Positions 49,401 to 61,400 of a stretch of 64,000 nt of DNA are shown piece after piece (positions within the stretch are counted from its first letter, which is position 1; every line of letters begins with the position of its first letter). Under the pieces are notes generated by a model, which saw only the letters and a program-made list of their open reading frames with translations, had not been told where the DNA came from and searched no databases. A program made the translations under genes and the position numbers. The DNA comes from Isoperla grammatica (Eukaryota > Arthropoda > Insecta > Plecoptera > Perlodidae), in NCBI GenBank assembly GCA_945910005.1, contig OX246739.1:255501-319500 (forward strand). Reading direction: 5' to 3'.

Positions 49401-52400
49401 GTCTGGTGGGCAGTGTCAGGAGCCAGGCAAGCGTGAGGTGTCGTGTCTGGTGGGCAGTGTCAGGAGCCAGGCAAGCGTGAGGTGTCTGGTGGGCAGTGTC
49501 AGGAGCCAGGCAAGCGTGAGGTGTCTGGTGGGCAGTGTCAGGAGCCAGGCAAGCGTGAGGTGTCTGGTGGGCAGTGTCAGGAGCCAGGCAAGCGTGAGGT
49601 GTCTGGTGGGCAGTGTCAGGAGCCAGGCAAGCGTGAGGTGTCTGGTGGGCAGTGTCAGGAGCCAGGCAAGCATGAGGTGTCAGGTGGGCAGTGTCAGGAG
49701 CCAGGCAAGCGTGAGGTGTCGTGTCTGGTGGGCAGTGTCAGGAGCCAGGCAAGCGTGAGGTGTCTGGTGGGCAGTGTCAGGAGCCAGGCAAGCATGAGGT
49801 GTCTGGTGGGCAGTGTCAGGAGCCAGGCAAGCGTGAGGTGTCGTGTCTGGTGGGCAGTGTCAGGAGCCAGGCAAGCGTGAGGTGTCGTGTCTGGTGGGCA
49901 GTGTCAGGAGCCAGGCAAGCGTAAGGTGTCTGGTGGGCAGTGTCAGGAGCCAGGCAAGCGTGAGGTGTCTGGTGGGCAGTGTCAGGAGCCAGGCAAGCGT
50001 GAGGTGTCTGGTGGGCAGTGTCAGGAGCCAGGCAAGCGTGAGGTGTCTGGTGGGCAGTGTCAGGAGCCAGGCAAGCGTGAGGTGTCTGGTGGGCAGTGTC
50101 AGGAGCCAGGCAAGCATGAGGTGTCTGGTGGGCAGTGTCAGGAGCCAGGCAAGCGTGAGGTGTCTGGTGGGCAGTGTCAGGAGCCAGGCAAGCGTGAGGT
50201 GTCTGGTGGGCAGTGTCAGGAGCCAGGCAAGCGTGAGGTGTCGTGTCTGGTGGGCAGTGTCAGGAGCCAGGCAAGCGTGAGGTGTCGTGTCTGGTGGGCA
50301 GTGTCAGGAGCCAGGCAAGCGTGAGGTGTCGTGTCTGGTGGGCAGTGTCAGGAGCCAGGCAAGCGTGAGGTGTCTGGTGGGCAGTGTCAGGAGCCAGGCA
50401 AGCGTGAGGTGTCTGGTGGGCAGTGTCAGGAGCCAGGCAAGCGTGAGGTGTCTGGTGGGCAGTGTCAGGAGCCAGGCAAGCGTGAGGTGTCTGGTGGGCA
50501 GTGTCAGGAGCCAGGCAAGCGTGAGGTGTCTGGTGGGCAGTGTCAGGAGCCAGGCAAGCATGAGGTGTCTGGTGGGCAGTGTCAGGAGCCAGGCAAGCGT
50601 GAGGTGTCGTGTCTGGTGGGCAGTGTCAGGAGCCAGGCAAGCGTGAGGTGTCGTGTCTGGTGGGCAGTGTCAGGAGCCAGGCAAGCATGAGGTGTCTGGT
50701 GGGCAGTGTCAGGAGCCAGGCAAGCGTGAGGTGTCGTGTCTGGTGGGCAGTGTCAGGAGCCAGGCAAGCGTGAGGTGTCTGGTGGGCAGTGTCAGGAGCC
50801 AGGCAAGCGTGAGGTGTCGTGTCTGGTGGGCAGTGTCAGGAGCCAGGCAAGCGTGAGGTGTCAGGTGGGCAGTGTCAGGAGCCAGGCAAGCGTGAGGTGT
50901 CGTGTCTGGTGGGCAGTGTCAGGAGCCAGGCAAGCGTGAGGTGTCTGGTGGGCAGTGTCAGGAGCCAGGCAAGCGTGAGGTGTCTGGTGGGCAGTGTCAG
51001 GAGCCAGGCAAGCGTGAGGTGTCTGGTGGGCAGTGTCAGGAGCCAGGCAAGCGTGAGGTGTCTGGTGGGCAGTGTAAGGAGCCAGGCAAGCGTGAGTTGT
51101 CTGGTGGGCAGTGTCAGGAGCCAGGCAAGCGTGAGGTGTCTGGTGGGCAGTGTCAGGAGCCAGGCAAGCGTGAGGTGTCGTGTCTGGTGGGCAGTGTCAG
51201 GAGCCAGGCAAGCGTGAGGTGTCTGGTGGGCAGTGTCAGGAGCCAGGCAAGCTTGAGGTGTCGTGTCTGGTGGGCAGTGTCAGGAGCCAGGCAAGCGGGA
51301 GGTGTCGTGTCTGGTGGGCAGTGTCAGGAGCCAGGCAAGCGTGAGGTGTCGTGTCTGGTGGGCAGTGTCAGGAGCCAGGCAAGCGTGAGGTGTCTGGTGG
51401 GCAGTGTCAGGAGCCAGGCAAGCGTGAGGTGTCGTGTCTGGTGGGCAGTGTCAGGAGCCAGGCAAGCGTGAGGTGTCGTGTCTGGTGGGCAGTGTCAGGA
51501 GCCAGGCAAGCGTGAGGTTTCTGGTGGGCAGTGTCAGGAGCCAGGCAAGCGTGAGGTGTCGTGTCTGGTGGGCAGTGTCAGGAGCCAGGCAAGCGTGAGG
51601 TGTCGTGTCTGGTGGGCAGTGTCAGGAGCCAGGCAAGCGTGAGGTGTCTGGTGGGCAGTGTCAGGAGCCAGGCAAGCGTGAGGTGTCTGGTGGGCAGTGT
51701 CAGGAGCCAGGCAAGCGTGAGGTGTCTGGTGGGCAGTGTCAGGAGCCAGGCAAGCGTGAGGTGTCGTGTCTGGTGGGCAGTGTCAGGAGCCAGGCAAGCG
51801 TGAGGTGTCGTGTCTGGTGGGCAGTGTCAGGAGCCAGGCAAGCGTGAGGTGTCGTGTCTGGTGGGCAGTGTCAGGAGCCAGGCAAGCGTGAGGTGTCGTG
51901 TCTGGTGGGCAGTGTCAGGAGCCAGGCAAGCGTGAGGTGTCGTGTCTGGTGGGCAGTGTCAGGAGCCAGGCAAGCGTGAGGTGTCGTGTCTGGTGGGCAG
52001 TGTCAGGAGCCAGGCAAGCGTAAGGTGTCTGGTGGGCAGTGTCAGGAGCCAGGCAAGCGTGAGGTTTCTGGTGGGCAGTGTCAGGAGCCAGGCAAGCGTG
52101 AGGTGTCGTGTCTGGTGGGCAGTGTCAGGAGCCAGGCAAGCGTGAGGTGTCGTGTCTGGTGGGCAGTGTCAGGAGCCAGGCAAGCGTGAGGTGTCGTGTC
52201 CGGTGGGCAGTGTCAGGAGCCAGGCAAGCGTGAGGTGTCGTGTCTGGTGGGCAGTGTCAGGAGCCAGGCAAGCGTGAGGTGTCGTGTCTGGTGGGCAGTG
52301 TCAGGAGCCAGGCAAGCGTGAGGTGTCGTGTCTGGTGGGCAGTGTCAGGAGCCAGGCAAGCGTGAGGTGTCTGGTGGGCAGTGTCAGGAGCCAGGCAAGC

Positions 52401-55400
52401 GTGAGGTGTCTGGTGGGCAGTGTCAGGAGCCAGGCAAGCGTGAGGTGTCTGGTGGGCAGTGTCAGGAGCCAGGCAAGCGTGAGGTGTCTGGTGGGCAGTG
52501 TAAGGAGCCAGGCAAGCGTGAGTTGTCTGGTGGGCAGTGTCAGGAGCCAGGCAAGCGTGAGGTGTCTGGTGGGCAGTGTCAGGAGCCAGGCAAGCGTGAG
52601 GTGTCGTGTCTGGTGGGCAGTGTCAGGAGCCAGGCAAGCGTGAGGTGTCTGGTGGGCAGTGTCAGGAGCCAGGCAAGCTTGAGGTGTCGTGTCTGGTGGG
52701 CAGTGTCAGGAGCCAGGCAAGCGGGAGGTGTCGTGTCTGGTGGGCAGTGTCAGGAGCCAGGCAAGCGTGAGGTGTCGTGTCTGGTGGGCAGTGTCAGGAG
52801 CCAGGCAAGCGTGAGGTGTCTGGTGGGCAGTGTCAGGAGCCAGGCAAGCGTGAGGTGTCGTGTCTGGTGGGCAGTGTCAGGAGCCAGGCAAGCGTGAGGT
52901 GTCGTGTCTGGTGGGCAGTGTCAGGAGCCAGGCAAGCGTGAGGTTTCTGGTGGGCAGTGTCAGGAGCCAGGCAAGCGTGAGGTGTCGTGTCTGGTGGGCA
53001 GTGTCAGGAGCCAGGCAAGCGTGAGGTGTCGTGTCTGGTGGGCAGTGTCAGGAGCCAGGCAAGCGTGAGGTGTCTGGTGGGCAGTGTCAGGAGCCAGGCA
53101 AGCGTGAGGTGTCTGGTGGGCAGTGTCAGGAGCCAGGCAAGCGTGAGGTGTCTGGTGGGCAGTGTCAGGAGCCAGGCAAGCGTGAGGTGTCGTGTCTGGT
53201 GGGCAGTGTCAGGAGCCAGGCAAGCGTGAGGTGTCGTGTCTGGTGGGCAGTGTCAGGAGCCAGGCAAGCGTGAGGTGTCGTGTCTGGTGGGCAGTGTCAG
53301 GAGCCAGGCAAGCGTGAGGTGTCGTGTCTGGTGGGCAGTGTCAGGAGCCAGGCAAGCGTGAGGTGTCGTGTCTGGTGGGCAGTGTCAGGAGCCAGGCAAG
53401 CGTGAGGTGTCGTGTCTGGTGGGCAGTGTCAGGAGCCAGGCAAGCGTGAGGTGTCGTGTCTGGTGGGCAGTGTCAGGAGCCAGGCAAGCGTGAGGTGTCG
53501 TGTCTGGTGGGCAGTGTCAGGAGCCAGGCAAGCGTGAGGTGTCGTGTCTGGTGGGCAGTGTCAGGAGCCAGGCAAGCGTGAGGTGTCGTGTCTGGTGGGC
53601 AGTGTCAGGAGCCAGGCAAGCGTGAGGTGTCGTGTCTGGTGGGCAGTGTCAGGAGCCAGGCAAGCGTGAGGTGTCGTGTCTGGTGGGCAGTGTCAGGAGC
53701 CAGGCAAGCGTGAGGTGTCGTGTCTGGTGGGCAGTGTCAGGAGCCAGGCAAGCGTGAGGTGTCGTGTCTGGTGGGCAGTGTCAGGAGCCAGGCAAGCGTG
53801 AGGTGTCGTGTCTGGTGGGCAGTGTCAGGAGCCAGGCAAGCGTGAGGTGTCGTGTCTGGTGGGCAGTGTCAGGAGCCAGGCAAGCGTGAGGTGTCGTGTC
53901 TGGTGGGCAGTGTCAGGAGCCAGGCAAGCGTGAGGTGTCGTGTCTGGTGGAAAGTGTCAGGAGCCAGGCAAGCGTGAGGTGTCGTGTCTGGTGGGCAGTG
54001 TCAGGAGCCAGGCAAGCGTGAGGTGTCGTGTCTGGTGGAAAGTGTCAGGAGCCAGGCAAGCGTGAGGTGTCGTGTCTGGTGGGCAGTGTCAGGAGCCAGG
54101 CAAGCGTGAGGTGTCGTGTCTGGTGGAAAGTGTCAGGAGCCAGGCAAGCGTGAGGTGTCGTGTCTGGTGGGCAGTGTCAGGAGCCAGGCAAGCGTGAGGT
54201 GTCGTGTCTGGTGGGCAGTGTCAGGAGCCAGGCAAGCGTGAGGTGTCGTGTCTGGTGGGCAGTGTCAGGAGCCAGGCAAGCGTGAGGTGTCGTGTCTGGT
54301 GGAAAGTGTCAGGAGCCAGGCAAGCGTGAGGTGTCGTGTCTGGTGGGCAGTGTCAGGAGCCAGGCAAGCGTGAGGTGTCGTGTCTGGTGGGCAGTGTCAG
54401 GAGCCAGGCAAGCGTGAGGTGTCGTGTCTGGTGGGCAGTGTCAGGAGCCAGGCAAGCATACGCCTCCACAAGAGAAGCCGCTGAGGCTCACAGTTGGCGG
54501 AGGCGGATCCATGAATGCAAAACTGGTGCTCAGGCTGAGGGTAAATTACAAAGTTCAATTGGCTAGGTTGTTGACCTCCCTCTGTAACACACCATTTTAG
54601 CATGTTAAATTTTTTTAAACAGTTTTTAATTGTTCGTGAAGACAAACAAAATAATATGTCATGCTTTACAGAATTTAGTGCTCTTTCTTATGAATGCTTC
54701 TTTGTTGCGATAAATATTTCCGTTTACCAAGTGTTCTCAATTTACAGTATAAAGGGGTCTCGCAACATCACATTTGAAAACCCGAAATATTTTTTTTGAA
54801 GCAAAGAAACAGTCACAAGAGAAAGCAGTGAACACTCTAGTCTAGAGACTCTGGAGGATGACATATTATTATGATTTACTTTTAGGACCAATTAAAAACA
54901 TTTTACAGCAATTTAATAGACTAAATCGCGTGTTTCGCAGGCTAGGCGGACATATTGCCTTGTCCTCCGTTTCAACACCGCATAAGTCCTACCTGCAGAG
55001 CGCTGTCCGGCCAAGCGGAGAACCAGTCGATCGTGCAACAGTTGACGAGGGCGGACATATTGCCTTGTCCTCCGTTTCAACACCGCATAAGACCTACCTG
55101 TAGAGCGCTGTCCGGCCAGGCGGAGAACCAGTCGATCGTGCAACAGTTGACGAGGGCGGACATATTGCCTTGTCCTCCGTTTCAACACCGCATAAGACCT
55201 ACCTGTAGAGCGCTGTCCGGCCAAGCGGAGAACCAGTCGATCGTGCAACAGTTGACGAGGGCGGACATATTGCCTTGTCCTCCGTTTCAACACCGCATAA
55301 GACCTACCTGCAGAGCGCTGTCCGGCCAAGCGGAGAACCAGTCGATCGTGCAACAGTTGACGAGGGCGGGAAATTGCCGTAGTCGAGCTCGGAACACCTC

Positions 55401-58400
55401 TCCAATAGGGCTGCACACAGGGAAGGACAGAATATTCAGACGCCATATAATGCATAAACCACTCTCCACTTGATCATCATCAATCATCATCGTCGTCCCC
55501 CCCCCCCCTCTTGCACCTGGTGACACTGTTGCATGGCTTACCTCATAGCGGAGACGACGTGCAGGTTGGAGCGCACTTGTTTCAGGTAGGCACCGAATAG
55601 GTTAGTCTTGGTAGCTGTGAGACCCATTTCTTGCACCTGTTGACATGACACTTTATTCAATACGATGTATTACCGCACAAATTCGTAACGTTCAATGAAT
55701 TAAAAATAAAAACACTCAACAAAAACAGCAATTAAAAAAAAAAAAAAACAGAAAATAATTTACCGTTCAAGGAAAGTATATAGCCTTGCATGTATAGCCT
55801 GACGTTTATATTTTTTTGAATTTTAAGCTATAATATAAATCCATACCAAATGTGTTATCTTATATTAAATTGTTTTATTATATGTTAAATTTATGTTATA
55901 TTATTATTATTTTTTATTATTATTATTTATTCAACAATCTCTTAGGTACAATTCATATAGATACAGACTTACGCTAGAGTGTGGACCCAGGTAGATCTAC
56001 ACCTATATAGAACTATTACTAAGCTATTATTAAGCAGGTTAGAGAGAGCTAAAAGCTCCATGACACAAAGTGCTAAACCTGCTTTTTAATCTAAACTTAA
56101 AGACTTAAACTTAACTTAAAAATACAATGTTAACTTAAATGAGGATGATAATAGACGACAGTGTAGAGTATGGTAGAGTAGAAGAAATAGAAACGTGGGT
56201 GAAATTTTTATGAACCATGCAACGAAACATGTAAACATGTAACAATGATAGTAAAAATGGAACATGAAAATTAGGAATGAATTAAATGAATGTGTTTTTA
56301 ATTGATTATAAATTTCGGTAATGAATTTTTGAAATGGAGTTAATGAACACTTTGGAGGGACGATGACGCAGCCTGGGTTAGGCCAGACACCCCATATTCT
56401 TAGCCAATTTTTGACTTCAAACTTGAATCTTGAAAGGGATCTCAATAATTTTATGTTTGATAGAAGTTTATTATATTTAAGGAGCTATAACATGTTGCTG
56501 ACCCCTGGTTTTATACCTTTTAGGTACAAATACAATAGTACTGGTATGTATCTAAATGCCTCGTATTTGATCTCGGAATGTCACGTAGGCCAACTTTAAA
56601 TTTGTTTGGATGTTTGAAGGAAAACACCAGCATAATATATAATATGTACATTTGGGTAAGGTCAAATACATTTAATGTGGAGAATACTATAGCGACGTAG
56701 AATACAATTTTGTTTTTTTCAAAATAATTTTTAAAATGTTCCATTGCATCACCCTCAACGGTTCCAACCTCCTTCTACTAGCCCCACCCCACCCTAAGAT
56801 GCCATATTGCATCACTGATTGAGCAATAGCATAATAAATTATACTATCATACAAGACGTTCCGCGGCCTTGAGCCGCTGTTAGACGTCACTTTTTGGGAC
56901 AGTCACTGTTGGGGAAAACTTGAAAAGTTGAAAAAAAAAAAAATTCAAAAAAAATATTTTCATGTCAAGAAATTTTAAAGTGGAAGAGAAATTTTTCGAG
57001 TACATCTGCGTACATGTCATGCAAAACTGTCGTAGATACTTGGGTAAAGAAAGAAACTTGAAAATTGTGGGATTCTGAAAAATGAAAAAAAAAATTAAAG
57101 AACAAGAAAAATGAAAGTACAAAAAGTACATATATCATGTAAAACTCTCGTGGGTACTTACGGAAAGAAAGATACTTGAAAGTTGTGGGATTCGAATCGC
57201 CTACCCTTATAACACTTGACTCTTGAACTCTATATACTATGCTACAACATTGGGCAATTTATCCATTACGCATCGTGTAACACGGGCGCGTATAAAAAGT
57301 CCGGGTTGATCTTTTTCGGTGATTTAAAGAGCTTGAATATTTAATATTGAATAAGTCTTTTTTATACCGGTCGCCCACAGGAAGCCATAAAAGACAAAAG
57401 TGATTGTCGAATTTGATTTTCTTCAGATCACATCGATGTATACGGCACTCCCCCGTCGTCGGGTTTTGAGCTTTTTCGATAAAATAAAAACTAAACATAT
57501 TTTATAAAGCATAGATAAAACAAATTCCGTCGAAAAATTCCGAAAAAATTCATAACGAATTCGTACTTTGGGTGGTCAAAAACAAAAAAGTTGAATTCCC
57601 GCACGTTCAAAAGCATGCCGGTACGTCCCGGTAAGTGTGTCGTCAACCAACTGCACATATTCTGAAAGGTATTTAACACGATCTGGCTTGAGCATTGTGA
57701 ACTCGGACGGTTTCGAGTCTTGCTTCCCGTTGCTCGTCTGTTTCACACGATCTGGCTTGAGCATTGTGAACTCGGACGGTTTCGAGTCTTGCTTCCCGTT
57801 GCTCGTCTGTTTCACACGATCTGGAGGCCAAGTCTTGAAACTCACGTTTCAACTCACCACCCGTTTCAAGTCGCAAGAAAAACATCAAAACGGTAGTCTT
57901 GAGACAAATTGGGGAAGCGGGCGGTGATTCAACTCGCAAGTTTTTTTACGTTTCAAACCACGAGCTATAACGTTGCGAGTTGTCAGTTATTTGCGACTTG
58001 AGATGGAACAAGATGGAGGATGTTGCAATAATAAATGCGATTGCCGATCTTGAAGAGGCCGAAATAGCAGAAAACAACATACAAGAACGTTTCCGCACCG
58101 TTATTAATCCATTAAATGCGTTATCTGACACGAAATGTATTAAATATTTCAGGCTCCAATCATGAAACATAGGGCTACTCGGATCCTTGCATAGCCTAGC
58201 TAGGCCTAGGCCTACGCCTAGATCCTACATAGAAAATGTGTGTGTGTGAGGCACTCCAATCATGAAACATAGGCCTACTCGGATCCTTGCATAGCCTAGC
58301 TAGGCCTAGGCCTACGCCTAGATCCTACATAGAAAATGTGTGTGTGTGAGGCACTCAAATCATGAAACATAGGCCTACCCATAGAGAAATAAAAGAGGGC

Positions 58401-61400
58401 CTACCGGTACTCGGATCCTTGCATGGTCTAGCTAGGCCTAGGTCTACGGAGCCTACTGCCTACGCCTAGATCCTACATAGAAAATGTGCTTTTCCTAGGC
58501 GGGCCTATCTTCTACGTGAAAAGACCCACAAGGCTTAAAGGCCTACCCATGCCCTAGACCTAACATTTCATACTAACTTCTCTCCCGAGGCCGAGGAGGA
58601 GGTTAGAGGTTAGAGAACATATTATGTTTGTACACGCACGGCAATGACAGCGAGAGCGACAACAACAAACCAAGTCGTCACGCCTCGACTATTGGATGGA
58701 TCGAAAGATGCAAGTTGTAACGCGCTTTGTCATTGGTAATTTATTGAGTTGTTGTGGGCGGAGTTTGATTTCGCAAAAAATCAGTAACCCGCAAAGTTTT
58801 GATCTCGCACGCGACTTCATGCGCAAGCCTAATTTCAAGACTACGACATTAGTAGAAGTCAAGTCGCATGCGGTTTGGAAACAGTGAGTTGATTCGCATT
58901 GCGACTTGATTCGCAAGGTTTCAAGACTTGGCCTCCTGGCTTGAGCATTGTGAACTCGGACGGTTTCGAGTCTTGCTTCCCGTTGCTCGTCTGTTTCACA
59001 CGATCTGGCTTGAGCATTGTGAACTCGGACGGTTTCGAGTCTTGCTTCCCGTTGCTCGTCTGTTTCACACGATCTGGCTTGAGCATTGTGAACTCGGACG
59101 GTTTCGAGTCTTGCTTCCCGTTGCTCGTCTGTTTCACACGATCTGGCTTGAGCATTGTGAACTCGGACGGTTTCGAGTCTTGCTTCCCGTTGCTCGTCTG
59201 TTTCACACGATCTGGCTTAAACATTGTGAACTCGGACGGTTTCGAGTCTTGCTTCCCGTTGCTCGTCTGTTTCTGATGCTCGTGATGCTCTTTTCTTTCT
59301 TGCTTGAGGTGTAGATCGACCGACATTGTTTCGTTTGGGTGGCATAATTGAATTAACAGCGAATTAAGTTTATTACATTAGACGCAAAAAAATGGTCAGT
59401 CACGTGAACCCCTTCTCATTGGATAAACTATGGATTCGAATGTGACCAACCCAGGTACCAAACGTAACTAATAAACATCTATAGTTCACAACGAACACAC
59501 GCGAACTGTGTCACAACTATCTGACACCGACTTACCGGTGTTTATGTGCCTGTGTGGCTAGTAGGTATAGTACACGATGAGTCATCTCAACAATAGGCAG
59601 CTCTTTAGTCTCGGTTCTACCAGATTGCGCGACTCTTGGTATGTCACTTGGTGAACTGTCGCTAAAATATGATGTACACACTTTTGTTATAACATTCAGA
59701 AACATTCGCGGGCATGCGCACAACAATTCATCAAAGTTTGTTGAGTTGTGCGTACGCCCGCGAATGTTTCTGAATTAGGCGGCCGGGGTCAGGGCCGGGT
59801 GGTTTTTAAATAACGATAACTCTAGATTTGTAGTGAGTGATTTCATTTTCTGTTTTTGAACCCCCCCCCCCCCCCCCCAACTGCTACGGCCGCGCCACAA
59901 AATGCATAGCATAGAAACCTTCCCCATGAAAAAAATATATGTGCCAAGTTGCATGGTGATATGTCCAACGGTGTCGAACTCAATTCATTGGTGAGCCCTC
60001 TTTGCAGGCACCGATCACCACGTGAAGGAGTTACAACAAAATGGAGAGCATAGAAACCTTCCCCGTAAAATAATTCAAATACATGTACCGGTACCAACTT
60101 TCATGGTGATATGTCCAACGGTGTCGAAGTCAATTCATTGGTGAGCCCTCTTTGCAGGCACCGATCACCACGTGTGGGAAAGTAACATCAAAATGGATAG
60201 TATAGAAACCTTCCCCGTGAAAAAATACATATAAGTGCAAAGTTTCATGGTGATATGTACCAACGGTGTCGAAGTCAATTCATTGGTGAGCCCTCTTTGC
60301 AGGCACCGATCACCACGTGAAGGAGTTACCACAAAATGGATAGCATAGAAACTTTCCCCGTGAAAAAATACATATAAGTGCAAAGTTTCATGGTGATATG
60401 TCGAACGGTGTCGAAGTCAATTCATTGGTGAGCCCTCTTTGCAGGCACCGATCACCACGTGAAGGAGTTACAACAAAATGGATAGCATAAAAACCTTCCC
60501 CGTAAAATAATTCAAATACATGTACCAACTTTCATGGTGATATGTCCAACGGTGTCGAAGTCAATTCATTGGTGAGCCCTCTTTGCAGGCACCGATCACC
60601 ACGTGTGGGAAAGTAACATCAAAATGGATAGTATAGAAACCTTCCCCGTGAAAAAATACATATAAGTGCAAAGTTTCATGGTGATATGTACCAACGGTGT
60701 CGAAGTCAATTCATTGGTGAGCCCTCTTTGCAGGCACCGATCACCACGTGAAGGAGTTACTACAAAATGGATAGCATAGAAACTTTCCCCGTGAAAAAAT
60801 ACATATAAGTGCAAAGTTTCATGGTGATATGTCGAACGGTGTCGAAGTCAATTCATTGGTGAGCCCTCTTTGCAGGCACCGATCACCACGTGGGGAAGTT
60901 ACAGCAAAATGGATAGCATAGAAACCTTCCCCGTGAAAAAATACATATAAGTGCAAAGTTTCATGGTGATATGTACCAACGGTGTCGAAGTCAATTCATT
61001 GGTGAGCCCTCTTTGCAGGCACCGATCACCACGTGCAAAACCAAAATGGATAGCATAGAAACCTTCCCCGTGAAAAAATACATATAATATGTGCCAAGTT
61101 TCATGGAGATCGGATGAATGGTTTAGTAATGTATAAAGGATATACATACATACATACATACATACATACATACATACATACATACATACATACATACATA
61201 CATCTTTCTTTTATATATATAGAAGATAGAAGACCATGTATAGAAACCTGACAAGTGCAATATCAGCGTGTATGCTCTTACGTACGCAAATAAATGAAAA
61301 TGAAAATGAAAATATTGTATTTTTGGGTGATTTATCTGTATGAGGAGTTTAGTTTATGAAACAGAAGAGGCCGTAGATAGAATAAGAAAGGTACTGACCG

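Noticed and set aside
48247..53273. Many overlapping open frames of 60-189 codons ([17 protein letters not shown] peptide)
   Set aside because: Repeat artefacts of a 39-bp unit. Frames change at each 44-bp unit and no splice or start signal fits.
11229..54458. Arrays as an assembly artefact
   Set aside because: Unit variants are ordered differently in each array and exon frames are exact, which argues for real sequence; exact copy numbers may still be wrong.
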